64,000 bases of DNA from Lachnoclostridium sp. An181. Its GTDB lineage: Bacteria > Bacillota > Clostridia > Lachnospirales > Lachnospiraceae. The stretch's first letter is position 1. Each line of letters begins with the position of its first letter. Location: positions 36,700 through 100,699 of the forward strand of contig NZ_NFKJ01000012.1 in NCBI RefSeq assembly GCF_002160325.1, given 5' to 3'. The notes under the pieces were generated by a model. It searched no databases. It had not been told where the DNA came from and was given only the letters and a program-made list of their open reading frames with translations. Of the stretch, positions 36,083-44,653 are shown one piece after another. The translations under genes were made by a program, and so were the position numbers.

Positions 36083-36119
36083 AAAAAAAGAGGCAGAGCC
36101 AAAAGGTTCTGTCTTTTTT
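36083..36119 (+). terminator. Rho-independent terminator after htpG
   Basis: AGGCAGAGCC / GGTTCTGTC(T) stem with A/T-extended base, AAAA loop and six T. Confidence 0.85.
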
Positions 36120-36190
36120 GACTTTGTGGGGTTCCCTACTTGTTTTTCTTTTGCGCAGAGAATAGAATGAAAAAAAGGAGGGAAGGTCTT

Positions 36191-37102
36191 ATGGGTGAAA
36201 AAAACGGTTATCGGCTTATAGAAAAAATGACGCTGACTTTTATGTGGGGGTTTACCTGCATGACCCTTTTCTATCTGGCAGCTGTATACAAAGAGCTGCC
36301 CTCTAAGATACCAATGCATTTTAATTTCTGGGGACAGCCCGACAGATACGGAAATAAAATTGAGATCATGATTCTTCCGATCATCCAGATCATTCTGTCA
36401 GTCAGTATGCATGCAACGCTACGGGAATTGCGCAAAGCCAGGTACGAAGATAAAGAAGACAATACCAGAAACAGAAATGTAAGCTGTACGGTAGCGCTGG
36501 GGACGTCCATGCTCTTCTTTTGGATTGTTTTTTCCAGCACCTACTTTGGAAATGTAGGAAGATACACGGTGTTTGTTATTTTTGGCGGCGTGATTGGAAT
36601 TTTTGGATATGGCTATACCTATCACAGGAGAAAGTTTGGAAAAAAGGAAAAAAAAGAGAGCAGGGAAAGCGCAGACGAGGGCAATGCGGTGCGCTATGAA
36701 GGAAAGGTTGGCATTTGGATGTACGCCCTGCTGATTTTTATTCATCTGATGATCTTAAAAGGCTTGATGGACGATGTTTCCCAAAGAGGAGTAAATATGG
36801 GAGAACTGGCAGTCATACTGTTTACGATTCTTTTGGTGGACCTTATTATGCTGCCGATGATGTGGAGAAATTATGTGTTGCTAAAAGAACAGGAACTGAT
36901 GATTTATTTTGGATTTTTTAAGAAGAGAATTGCTTATAAGCATATCAGGACATTGAAACCAACACATAATCCGCTGTCATCCTGGGCCATGTCGCTGGAC
37001 AGGATCTATATTTATACGGATTCAGGGGATGATATCATGATCGCAGTGAAGAAGCGGGATGAGTTTATCGAGGATGTGCAGAGCCGATGCATCAATCAAT
37101 GA
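36191..37102 (+). CDS. DUF1648-type membrane protein with C-terminal PH-like domain
   Basis: Start at 36191 (AAGGAGGG ~8 nt upstream); 303 residues. The N-terminal half has the DUF1648 pattern (L-P-S-K-I-P-M-H-F-N-F-W-G, G-N-K) known from SdpI-like immunity and signal proteins, within four or more membrane segments. After a charged loop (~150-175) come two further spans and a soluble C-terminal region (~235-303) that looks like a bacterial PH domain. The function is unknown; DUF1648 proteins have been linked to toxin immunity and membrane signalling. It stands alone between the htpG terminator and the next promoter. Confidence 0.7.
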   Translation: MGEKNGYRLIEKMTLTFMWGFTCMTLFYLAAVYKELPSKIPMHFNFWGQPDRYGNKIEIMILPIIQIILSVSMHATLRELRKARYEDKEDNTRNRNVSCTVALGTSMLFFWIVFSSTYFGNVGRYTVFVIFGGVIGIFGYGYTYHRRKFGKKEKKESRESADEGNAVRYEGKVGIWMYALLIFIHLMILKGLMDDVSQRGVNMGELAVILFTILLVDLIMLPMMWRNYVLLKEQELMIYFGFFKKRIAYKHIRTLKPTHNPLSSWAMSLDRIYIYTDSGDDIMIAVKKRDEFIEDVQSRCINQ

Positions 37103-37124
37103 TAAAGAGTAAAAAACTTTCGGA

Positions 37125-37153
37125 TTGACACACTCCTACAATTGTAATATTAT
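37125..37153 (+). promoter_or_regulatory. Promoter of the lipoprotein operon
   Basis: TTGACA (37125-37130), 17-bp spacer, TATTAT (37148-37153). The first operator box lies inside the spacer. Confidence 0.85.
37137..37146. promoter_or_regulatory. TACANNTGTA operator box 1 (BlaI/MecI/CopY type)
   Basis: TACAATTGTA, a perfect palindrome in the -35/-10 spacer. TACA-N2-TGTA is the core recognised by BlaI/MecI/CopY winged-helix repressors. Confidence 0.7.
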
Positions 37154-37166
37154 AAAACCATAAAAC

Positions 37167-37176
37167 TACATTTGTA
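37167..37176. promoter_or_regulatory. TACANNTGTA operator box 2 (BlaI/MecI/CopY type)
   Basis: TACATTTGTA within ACTACATTTGTAGT, near the expected transcription start. Its centre is exactly 30 bp from that of box 1, so both face the same side of the helix. Confidence 0.7.
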
Positions 37177-37198
37177 GTATAAGGGGAGTCAGCAATAG

Positions 37199-38341
37199 AT
37201 GAAGATGAAAAAATTACTGTGTATGGTTTTGGCATCTGTATGTCTGATAGGATGCGCAAGTACAAAAGAAAAGGAGGAGGTATCCACAAATGGGCAGGGA
37301 CAAAGCCAGGAAAAAGGCTATGATCTTCCTGTGGATGAAAAGGAGAAAAAGCAAGGAGAGCAGGATTTAAAGAAGATCATTGAATCAGGAGGGCAGGATC
37401 CGGGGAAATTATTGGAAACAGCCACAAAGAGCGGGGCGCCGGGTATTTTGGCCGGAGTGGCGGCCAATATGGTGAACTATGAAAAAGCGGATGAATTTTT
37501 AAAAAATGCCAAGAGCACACAAAAAGGGGAGATTCAGATATATCAGATCAAAGACGATGGAAGAGTCATCCGCAATCAATTTACTTTTGACGGAGAAGAA
37601 ATGTTTCTTTTGTATATGAGTGCGCGTAAGGAGGATAACGGGCAGATTGTTTTTGGGGAGACATCTTATACAAAAGTGGAACAGTGGAGGTACACAGACA
37701 AAGGATGGTTTGCCTATGAGCTTTGTGCGCCCGAGTGGCCAAAAGTGACAGAGGTGGTCGAGTCCACTTCCATGATTCAGATTCGCCCTGTGGATGAGCG
37801 GTATTTGAAGATAGAAAATCAGTACTTAAGACCAGTGGGATATAAGGGAAATAATTTATTTCTTGCTCAATGGCAGCAGAAAGATATGGACAACCTTGAC
37901 TATATCGGGATTTTTGATACTTTCTATCAGATGATCTACAAAACAAGCGTGGACAATGAAAAATTTCAAAACGGAGTGCCCGCAAAGGAGTTTGAGTCTG
38001 TCATACAAAGATTTCTTTCTGTGAGCACAGAAGAATTAAGAAAAAGCCGATATTACAGGGGAGACGGAACCTATTTGTGGCAAGCTTACGGAGTGGGAAA
38101 TCATGTCGGCAATGAAGTGACGGGAGCAATTCCAAAGATTGTGGATATGAGAGAAAACGAGGATGGCACGTATACACTGGCAATTGAATCCGTTAATGAG
38201 ACATCCGGGGAGGATTGTGTATTTTCTCACGAATTAACCGTGCGTTTTTTGGAAGACGGTGGTATTATTTATGTGAGCAACCATTTGACTGGATGGGGGA
38301 AATACACTGAGCCTGGCTACCAGTACAGAGTGGGAGAATAA
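37199..38341 (+). CDS. Predicted lipoprotein of unknown function
   Basis: 380 residues. Signal peptide with lipobox L-I-G-C (Cys20) predicts lipid anchoring on the outer face of the membrane. A charged linker follows, then a mixed alpha/beta region from ~60 that I do not recognise. The promoter carries two BlaI/CopY-type boxes, so expression is probably repressed until a signal such as beta-lactam or metal stress removes the repressor; no blaI/copY gene is in the window. The next gene, 21 bases on, encodes a membrane protein and is probably cotranscribed. ATG 37199 is 10 nt from AAGGGGAG. Confidence 0.72.
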   Translation: MKMKKLLCMVLASVCLIGCASTKEKEEVSTNGQGQSQEKGYDLPVDEKEKKQGEQDLKKIIESGGQDPGKLLETATKSGAPGILAGVAANMVNYEKADEFLKNAKSTQKGEIQIYQIKDDGRVIRNQFTFDGEEMFLLYMSARKEDNGQIVFGETSYTKVEQWRYTDKGWFAYELCAPEWPKVTEVVESTSMIQIRPVDERYLKIENQYLRPVGYKGNNLFLAQWQQKDMDNLDYIGIFDTFYQMIYKTSVDNEKFQNGVPAKEFESVIQRFLSVSTEELRKSRYYRGDGTYLWQAYGVGNHVGNEVTGAIPKIVDMRENEDGTYTLAIESVNETSGEDCVFSHELTVRFLEDGGIIYVSNHLTGWGKYTEPGYQYRVGE

Positions 38342-38362
38342 ATACAGAAAGAAGGGATTTGA

Positions 38363-39211
38363 TTGAGTACAAAAAGAGTAAGATTTTCAGTGTTGGGAAA
38401 ACTGATAAGCATTTTGTTTTTTCTTTCACTGACAGTACTTGCAGGGCTTGTCTGCATAAAACCGGTCAGCAGCAGTACGATCAAGGATACGTTTATTGAC
38501 ACAGCATTGAGTGATAAGGTGACAGATGTCATCTATGAAGTATACCCGGATGTCAACTCCAGTCAGCTTGAAACGGTTGAAAAATTTGTGGACGAAAATC
38601 CGGCGGTTGATAAACTTGTGGACAAATATCTGACAGCCGTGGCAGAAGGTCAGGAAAACTTTCAAGTTAAGGGAACGGAGCAATTGTTTGCAGGACTGAA
38701 TGAGGAGCTTATAGACAAGGCAGCAGGAGAACTTGGGATCACTATGACCGAGGAGCAGAAACAGCAAGTGACAGAAGTGCTGAAGGCGCAGGAGGAGCAG
38801 ATAGACAGTGCGGTCAAATACGCAGTGGAAAATTTATCATCTTCAAGTCCCAAGGTAAGGACAGCGCTGAAACTTTATGATATTGCGACATCAACTGCTG
38901 TCGTGGGAGGATGTGCAGCACTGACGGTTTTCCTTGGACTTCTTCTCATCATTGTAAGAAAAGACAGGATCCGCTTTATGAATAACCTAGGAATTTCCGG
39001 CATTCTCTCCGGAGCAGTCATCGGAGCAGGGGTTCCTGCAGGGGTGTGGCTGTTTGGCGATGATATCACCAATCGGTTTCTTGGGAGAACAGCAGATATG
39101 GACGTAAAGATCTGTATGGAACTGGGTGCGCTTTTGGCGGCTACAGGGGTGGTCCTTATTGTGCTGCGGGCAATCGCATGTGTGATCGGAAGAAAATCTC
39201 TTTCCAGATAA
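38363..39211 (+). CDS. Integral membrane protein with extracytoplasmic helical domain (TTG start)
   Basis: 282 residues starting with TTG, supported by AAGAAGGGA ~6 nt upstream and the lack of a usable in-frame ATG. One span near residues 12-34 is followed by a ~135-residue outside helical domain rich in Glu/Gln/Val, then three spans (~172-195, ~206-228, ~250-272). I do not recognise the family. Being second in the lipoprotein operon, the two products may work together at the membrane. Confidence 0.65.
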   Translation: MSTKRVRFSVLGKLISILFFLSLTVLAGLVCIKPVSSSTIKDTFIDTALSDKVTDVIYEVYPDVNSSQLETVEKFVDENPAVDKLVDKYLTAVAEGQENFQVKGTEQLFAGLNEELIDKAAGELGITMTEEQKQQVTEVLKAQEEQIDSAVKYAVENLSSSSPKVRTALKLYDIATSTAVVGGCAALTVFLGLLLIIVRKDRIRFMNNLGISGILSGAVIGAGVPAGVWLFGDDITNRFLGRTADMDVKICMELGALLAATGVVLIVLRAIACVIGRKSLSR

Positions 39212-39226
39212 AGATAAAAGAAATGA

Positions 39227-39265
39227 ATGGCTGTGGAGGAATCACATCTCCACAGCTATTTTTTT
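39227..39265. terminator. Terminator between converging genes
   Basis: GGCTGTGGAG / CTCCACAGC stem with a 9-base loop and eight T. The minus-strand gene ends inside it, so the hairpin DNA also codes its last residues. Confidence 0.85.
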
Positions 39266-39736
39266 GCGGATAAAAAGCTGCTTTGCCATATCATCCCACG
39301 CATGCTCCAGAGACTTATCCATGGTAAAGGTGTGCATGGAAGTTCCGGTGATACATTTTAGGGCAGAGCCGTCATAATGGAAATTAAGATACAGACCTTT
39401 TACCATATCCGGGGTAAAGGGAAGGTTTGCCTGTGTCAGAAATTTTTGTGTGTTTGCAGGGGAGAGTGAAAAGATCAGTTTCATGTGAAGAGGAGTCTTC
39501 TTTCCCTTTACAATAGAAAAACAAAAATCTTTTATCTCCTTCCAGAGGGAATATTTTCGATTGTCAAGGGTCGCTGTCTGTTCTGTGTCAAAAAAATCTA
39601 ACTGCAGCAAGCCATCTATGTGAAACCGGTTGAAGGTGGTGATATCGGCTTCCATAAACAAAAAAGAATCGAACGTATCTTTGATGAGCAGGTGGGACAT
39701 ACAGTCCTTTACGTCAATGATATTGAATGAAACCAT
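39242..39736 (-). CDS. DUF5721-like conserved protein
   Basis: Start at 39736: AAAGGAGG lies 6 nt upstream and the protein then begins M-V-S-F-N-I-I-D-V-K-D. 164 residues, soluble, no membrane segment. I recall a similar start and the following D-T-F-D-S-F-L-F pattern from DUF5721 proteins of Lachnospiraceae; no biochemical role is known to me. An extended -10 (TGA-TATAAT, minus strand, 39771-39779) lies ~40 bases upstream. Divergent from the M18 peptidase gene. Confidence 0.65.
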   Translation of the reverse strand: MVSFNIIDVKDCMSHLLIKDTFDSFLFMEADITTFNRFHIDGLLQLDFFDTEQTATLDNRKYSLWKEIKDFCFSIVKGKKTPLHMKLIFSLSPANTQKFLTQANLPFTPDMVKGLYLNFHYDGSALKCITGTSMHTFTMDKSLEHAWDDMAKQLFIRKKIAVEM

Positions 39737-39770
39737 GAAGGTCCTCCTTTCAAAATGGATAGTATCTTTC

Positions 39771-39779
39771 ATTATATCA
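39771..39779 (-). promoter_or_regulatory. Extended -10 element for the DUF5721-like gene
   Basis: Minus strand reads TGA-TATAAT. No good -35 at the right distance, as is usual for extended -10 promoters. Confidence 0.45.
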
Positions 39780-39806
39780 GAAGCAAAATGCAAATGCACC
39801 CGGTGC

Positions 39807-39835
39807 GTTGACTTTTTAAAGATGAAACAGTATCA
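39807..39835 (+). promoter_or_regulatory. Promoter of the M18 peptidase-ligA operon
   Basis: TTGACT (39807-39812), 17-bp spacer, TATCAT (39830-39835); start codon 34 bases downstream. Confidence 0.7.
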
Positions 39836-39868
39836 TTAACGTATGTGAAAAGAAGGAGAGAATAAAAC

Positions 39869-41167
39869 ATGAGTCAGACAAGGATGGAAAATGAGCTGTT
39901 TGCGTTTATCCAGGAGGCAGTCTCCCCGTTCCATACAGTGAAAGCAGTGGCGGAGCGCCTTACACTGGCGGGATTTGAGAGATTGCAGCTAAAAGATGAG
40001 TGGAATTTAAAAAAAGGCGGAGCCTATTATGTCATACACCATGGCACCACGATTTTTGCCTTTACAGTTGGAGAGAAGATGGATCAGAAGGATTCTTTTC
40101 GGATTGGGGCATCCCACGGAGACTTCCCGGGATTTCGGATAAAGCCGCATCCGGATATAAAGAAAAATGGCTATCTTAAGTTGAATACAGAGACGTATGG
40201 AGGAGTGAATCTGGCAAGCTGGATGGACCGCCCGTTATCAGCTGCAGGGCGTGTCATGCTGCGGTCAGAAAACGTGTTTTTGCCAAAAGAAGTGCTGGTG
40301 GATTTACAGGAGCCTGTGTTCATCATACCGAATATCGCCATCCATTTGAACCGGGAGATGAATGAAGGAAATAAATTAAACCGTCAGATCCATATGCTCC
40401 CGATTACGGGAATGGCTGATCATCAGGAAGAAAAGGAAGGATTCCTTGACTGGCTGGCAAAAAGAATTTCTGTGGAGAAGGAAGAGATACTTGGCTTTGA
40501 GCTGAATATTTATAATAAAGATGAAAGTACATTTGTGGGGATGGAAAAAGAATTTATTTCCGCACCACGCCTGGATAATCTGACCTCTTCCTATGCGCTT
40601 ACAAAAGCGCTCATAGAAGGAAGGAGGGAAAGCGGGATCAACTTGGCGGTTGTGTTTGACCATGAGGAGATCGGCAGCAGGACCAAACAGGGAGCAGGTT
40701 CCACGCTTTTGTCCATTGTGCTGGAGAAAGTGTACAGGGGACTTCATTTTTCAAGAGAAGAGTTTCAAAGTGCCATTCAGGAAGGACTTATGATGTCCGT
40801 GGACGTGGCGCACGGATACCATCCAAACTACACAGAAAAGTACGATCCGACAAATCAGCCGGTGTTAAATGGGGGAGTGTGTATCAAGGAGGCCTGCTCT
40901 CAGTCGTATGCAACCGACGGAAATGCCATTGCAGTGATGGAGCAGATATGTAAAAAGGAAGGAATTCCATACCAGAAAGCGCTCAACCGTTCGGATATGG
41001 CAGGAGGCGGGACACTTGGTTCTATTGCATCTGCGATGTTTCCGGTGCGGACAGTGGATCTAGGAGTGCCTCTGCTTGCCATGCATTCGGCAAGAGAGCT
41101 GATGGGAAGAAAGGATCAGGAGAGTCTGGAAAGATATCTGAAAGCATATTTTTCCATAGAAAAATAG
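39869..41167 (+). CDS. M18-family aminopeptidase
   Basis: 432 residues, usual M18 length. Metal ligands are seen in order: S-H-G-D-F-P-G (His83, Asp85; most members read H-T-D), F-D-H-E-E-I-G-S (Glu pair), S-V-D-V-A-H-G (Asp) and A-M-H-S-A-R-E (His). The enzyme is a cytosolic dizinc aminopeptidase that trims N-terminal residues from peptides. First gene of a probable operon with the pseudouridine synthase (15 bases on), DNA ligase and Crp regulator. Confidence 0.93.
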   Translation: MSQTRMENELFAFIQEAVSPFHTVKAVAERLTLAGFERLQLKDEWNLKKGGAYYVIHHGTTIFAFTVGEKMDQKDSFRIGASHGDFPGFRIKPHPDIKKNGYLKLNTETYGGVNLASWMDRPLSAAGRVMLRSENVFLPKEVLVDLQEPVFIIPNIAIHLNREMNEGNKLNRQIHMLPITGMADHQEEKEGFLDWLAKRISVEKEEILGFELNIYNKDESTFVGMEKEFISAPRLDNLTSSYALTKALIEGRRESGINLAVVFDHEEIGSRTKQGAGSTLLSIVLEKVYRGLHFSREEFQSAIQEGLMMSVDVAHGYHPNYTEKYDPTNQPVLNGGVCIKEACSQSYATDGNAIAVMEQICKKEGIPYQKALNRSDMAGGGTLGSIASAMFPVRTVDLGVPLLAMHSARELMGRKDQESLERYLKAYFSIEK

Positions 41168-41182
41168 AAATGGAGTAAAAAA

Positions 41183-41929
41183 GTGAGAGAACGGCAGGAT
41201 AGCAATACTAACATCCGGTTAAATAAGTTTTTGGCCGAGTCAGGGGTTTGTTCAAGGCGGGAGGCGGATCGGCTTATCGCGGGCGGTCAGGTCAGTGTGG
41301 ATGGAAAAACTGCGGATATGGGGATGAAAGTAAATCCATCCCAGACAATCTGTGTGCGGGGAAAGAAAATCCTCCATGCAGAACGTCCGGTCATACTGGC
41401 AGTGAATAAGCCAAGGGGGATCGTGTGCACAGAGGAGAAACGGGAGAAGAAAAATATCATCCGCTTTTTGGATTACCCAGCCAGGATCACCTACATTGGG
41501 CGGCTTGACAAAGATTCGGAAGGCCTTCTGCTCATGACGAATCAAGGAGAGATCATCAACAAAATCATGCGCGCAGGAAACAGACACGAAAAGGAATACG
41601 AGGTGACAGTGGATCGACCTGTCACAGAGCGCTTTCTTGCGGGAATGGCAGGGGGGGTGCCGATTCTTGACACCGTCACAAGGGAATGCAAAGCAGAGCA
41701 GATTGGCAAATATAAATTCAGGATCGTGCTCACGCAGGGGTTAAATCGCCAAATCCGGCGCATGTGCGAATATTTTGGATATGAAGTGAAGACATTAAAG
41801 CGGACGAGGATCATGAATATCCGGCTTGGAAATTTAAAAGTTGGGGCGTACAGAGAACTGACAAAAGAGGAGACAAAAGAATTGTACCGCCTTATAAAAG
41901 ACTCGTCCAATGAAACTGTAATAGAATAG
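41183..41929 (+). CDS. rluF: 23S rRNA pseudouridine synthase, RluF/RsuA family
   Basis: 248 residues from a GTG start (GGAG 7 nt upstream). S4 RNA-binding domain at ~12-65 (R-L-N-K-F-L-A-E-S-G-V-C-S-R-R-E-A), then the catalytic domain with G-R-L-D-K-D-S-E-G-L-L-L (catalytic Asp) and L-T-Q-G-L-N-R-Q-I-R-R-M-C. Closest by eye to RluF, which modifies U2604 in helix 93 of 23S rRNA, but RluB/RsuA-type specificity cannot be excluded. Second gene of the operon. Confidence 0.88.
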   Translation: MRERQDSNTNIRLNKFLAESGVCSRREADRLIAGGQVSVDGKTADMGMKVNPSQTICVRGKKILHAERPVILAVNKPRGIVCTEEKREKKNIIRFLDYPARITYIGRLDKDSEGLLLMTNQGEIINKIMRAGNRHEKEYEVTVDRPVTERFLAGMAGGVPILDTVTRECKAEQIGKYKFRIVLTQGLNRQIRRMCEYFGYEVKTLKRTRIMNIRLGNLKVGAYRELTKEETKELYRLIKDSSNETVIE

Positions 41930-41938
41930 GGGAGTAAC

Positions 41939-43900
41939 ATGGAAACAAAAAGACAACGAATGCATACACTTGTGGAGACATTAAATAAAGCTGCCAAAGC
42001 ATATTATCAGGATGCATCGGAGATCATGAGCAACTATGAGTATGACGCGCTGTACGAGGAGCTGGAAAAGCTGGAAAAAGAGACAGGTATCACCTTGTCC
42101 AACAGCCCGACTGTGCGGGTGGGATATGAGGTCTTAAGTGAGCTTCCAAAAGAGCGCCATGAAAAGCCGATGCTCTCGCTGGATAAGACAAAGGAAATCT
42201 CAAGACTGAAAGAATTTCTGGGCGCAAAAAAGGCAGTGATCTCCTGGAAACTGGACGGTCTTACGATTGTTCTTACCTACCGCGACGGCAGCCTTTACAA
42301 AGCAGTCACAAGGGGAAACGGAGAAATCGGCGAGGTCATCACCAACAATGCCAAAGTGTTTTGCAATATCCCGCTGCAGATTGCGCATAAGGGGGAGCTC
42401 ATCCTGCGCGGAGAGGCAGTTATCGGGTACCGGGATTTTGAGAAGATCAACGAAGAGATAGAGGATGTGGATGCAAAGTATAAAAATCCAAGAAATCTCT
42501 GCAGCGGATCCGTGCGTCAGCTCAACAATGAGATCACAGCGAAAAGGAATGTACGGTTCTACGCATTTTCCCTTGTAAAGGCGGATGGCGTTGATTTTGC
42601 AAATTCGAGAATGGAGCAGTTTTCCTGGTTGGAGAGACAGGGATTTGAAGTAGTGGAGCATTATCTGACAGATGCATCAGATATTGAAGAAAAAGTTGCT
42701 TTCTTTGAGAAGAAGATTGAGAAAAACGATATTCCATCAGATGGGCTTGTGCTGGTGTACGAGGACATTGCCTATGGAGAGTCATTGGGGACAACAGCTA
42801 AATTCCCACGGGATTCCTTTGCCTTTAAATGGGCGGATGAAATCAGACAGACGGTTTTAAAGGAGATTGAGTGGAGTCCTTCCAGGACAGGGCTTATCAA
42901 CCCGGTGGCTATCTTTGAACCGGTGGAGCTGGAAGGAACCACAGTAAGCCGGGCAAGCGTACACAATCTAAGCATTATGGAAGAGCTGGAGCTTGGCATC
43001 GGGGATACGATCGAAGTGTACAAAGCAAATATGATCATCCCGCAGATCGCAGACAATCTGACGCGCAGCGGCATGGTTTCCGTTCCGGACGTCTGTCCGG
43101 TCTGTCAGGGACAGACAGAAGTGCGCCGGGTGGCAAATGCAAAGGCGCTCTACTGCACCAACCCGCAGTGCCAGGCAAAACATGTGAAGTCCTTTACCTT
43201 GTTTGTGAGCAGGGATGCCCTGGGCATTGACGGGCTGTCAGAGGCAACACTTGAGAAGTTCATCTCCAAAGGATTTATCAAAGAATTTGCGGATATTTTC
43301 CATTTGGAGCTCCATGAAGATGAGATAAAGTCAATGGAAGGATTTGGGGAAAAATCATATCAAAATTTAATAGACAGTATTGAAAAGGCAAGGGTGACGA
43401 CATTGCCCAAAGTGCTTTATGGTCTTGGCATTTCCAACATCGGTCTTGCAAATGCCAAAATCATCTGCAGGGAATTTGAATATGATGCAGAAAAGCTCGT
43501 GCGTGTGACAAGAGAAGAGCTGGATGCTATTGCAGGAATCGGTGATGTGATCGCAAAGTCTTACACCGACTATTTTGGTGATAAGGAGCATGTGGAACAG
43601 TTTGAACGGCTCTTGAATGAGCTGAGGATACAAAAAGAGGATATCAGTGAAGAAGAACAGACATGGAAGGGAATCAATTTTGTCGTTACGGGCAGCTTGG
43701 AGCATTTTGCCAACCGGAATGAGTTGAAAGAACTGATTGAGAAAAAGGGAGGAAAAGTGACAGGGACAGTCACCAAAAAGACAAATTACTTGATCAACAA
43801 TGACACAGAGTCTTCCTCCTCCAAAAACAAAAAGGCAAGAGAGTTGGAAATTCCTATTATTTCGGAGGAGACATTCCTGGAAATGCTGAAGGGAGAGTAA
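41939..43900 (+). CDS. ligA: NAD-dependent DNA ligase
   Basis: 653 residues. Domain Ia (D-A-S-E-I-M-S-N-Y-E-Y-D); adenylation domain with catalytic Lys104 in W-K-L-D-G-L-T; OB-fold; four-Cys zinc finger (C-P-V-C ... C-T-N-P-Q-C); helix-hairpin-helix repeats; C-terminal BRCT (~575-653). It seals nicks using NAD+. The motif reads K-L-D-G-L-T instead of the usual K-I-D-G-L-A, and the adenylation domain looks more diverged than in standard LigA. It may be the housekeeping ligase of this lineage or a second copy. Third gene in the operon; 9 bases after the synthase gene. Confidence 0.93.
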   Translation: METKRQRMHTLVETLNKAAKAYYQDASEIMSNYEYDALYEELEKLEKETGITLSNSPTVRVGYEVLSELPKERHEKPMLSLDKTKEISRLKEFLGAKKAVISWKLDGLTIVLTYRDGSLYKAVTRGNGEIGEVITNNAKVFCNIPLQIAHKGELILRGEAVIGYRDFEKINEEIEDVDAKYKNPRNLCSGSVRQLNNEITAKRNVRFYAFSLVKADGVDFANSRMEQFSWLERQGFEVVEHYLTDASDIEEKVAFFEKKIEKNDIPSDGLVLVYEDIAYGESLGTTAKFPRDSFAFKWADEIRQTVLKEIEWSPSRTGLINPVAIFEPVELEGTTVSRASVHNLSIMEELELGIGDTIEVYKANMIIPQIADNLTRSGMVSVPDVCPVCQGQTEVRRVANAKALYCTNPQCQAKHVKSFTLFVSRDALGIDGLSEATLEKFISKGFIKEFADIFHLELHEDEIKSMEGFGEKSYQNLIDSIEKARVTTLPKVLYGLGISNIGLANAKIICREFEYDAEKLVRVTREELDAIAGIGDVIAKSYTDYFGDKEHVEQFERLLNELRIQKEDISEEEQTWKGINFVVTGSLEHFANRNELKELIEKKGGKVTGTVTKKTNYLINNDTESSSSKNKKARELEIPIISEETFLEMLKGE

Positions 43901-43902
43901 AA

Positions 43903-44568
43903 ATGAAATTAGGAGAATATTTTCCGTTTTGGAGACAGCTGAAAGAAGAGGAACAAAAAGAACTGGAGCATTCTTTGTACACCCGAATGATCAAAAAGGG
44001 AGAACATATTTTTACAGGAAAAGACTGTCTGGGGCTTTTGGCGGTCGTAAGCGGAATGCTCAGAGGCTATATTATCTCCGAAGAGGGGAAGGAGATGACG
44101 TTGTACCGCCTGATAGAGAGGGATGTGTGTCTTTTTGCCGCCACCTGCATGATGCCGAATATTGATTTTGAGATCCATATTGTGGCAAAAGAGGACACAA
44201 AGGTTGTGGTTTTGCCGACCAGTGTATTTAAGAAAATGGCAAAAACCTCACTCCCTGTTGCCAACTATACAAATGAACTGATGGCATCTCACTTCTCTGA
44301 TGTCATGTGGCTGATGGATCAGGTGATGAACAAAAGTATGGACAGCAGAATTGCCGCTTTTCTGGTAGAAGAAGCGTCCCTTCTGGATTCCAGGGTATTG
44401 AAAGTGACCCATGAGCAGATTGCAAAGGAGCTTGGGACAGCAAGGGAAGTTGTGACCAGGATGTTAAAGCATCTGCAGTCAGAGCGGATGATCGCCCTTT
44501 CAAGAGGGGCAGTTAAGATCACGGACGAGAAGGCTCTTAGAGAGCTTGCCGCAGACAGTATTCGTTGA
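43903..44568 (+). CDS. Crp/Fnr-family transcriptional regulator
   Basis: 221 residues: cyclic-nucleotide-binding fold ~15-130 and winged helix ~150-215 (H-E-Q-I-A-K-E-L-G-T-A-R-E-V-V-T-R recognition helix). Cys residues (K-D-C-L; V-C-L-F-A-A-T-C) are present but not in the N-terminal CX2CX3CX15C order of Fnr. It starts 2 bases after ligA and ends just before the thioredoxin gene; Crp-thioredoxin neighbours suggest redox or oxygen response. A GTGA/TCAC dyad follows the gene. Confidence 0.9.
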   Translation: MKLGEYFPFWRQLKEEEQKELEHSLYTRMIKKGEHIFTGKDCLGLLAVVSGMLRGYIISEEGKEMTLYRLIERDVCLFAATCMMPNIDFEIHIVAKEDTKVVVLPTSVFKKMAKTSLPVANYTNELMASHFSDVMWLMDQVMNKSMDSRIAAFLVEEASLLDSRVLKVTHEQIAKELGTAREVVTRMLKHLQSERMIALSRGAVKITDEKALRELAADSIR

Positions 44569-44569
44569 T

Positions 44570-44584
44570 TGTGATGTTGTCACG
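44570..44584. promoter_or_regulatory. Possible Crp-family site upstream of trxA
   Basis: TGTGA-TGTTG-TCACG directly after the Crp-family gene: arms GTGA/TCAC as in E. coli CRP sites, but the spacer is 5 rather than 6. A TATACT -10 candidate lies at 44606-44611. Confidence 0.35.
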
Positions 44585-44653
44585 GAAAAGAGAAAACAGA
44601 ATGTGTATACTAAACCCATCAATGAAAGATACTAATTCTTAAAGGAGGAATAG

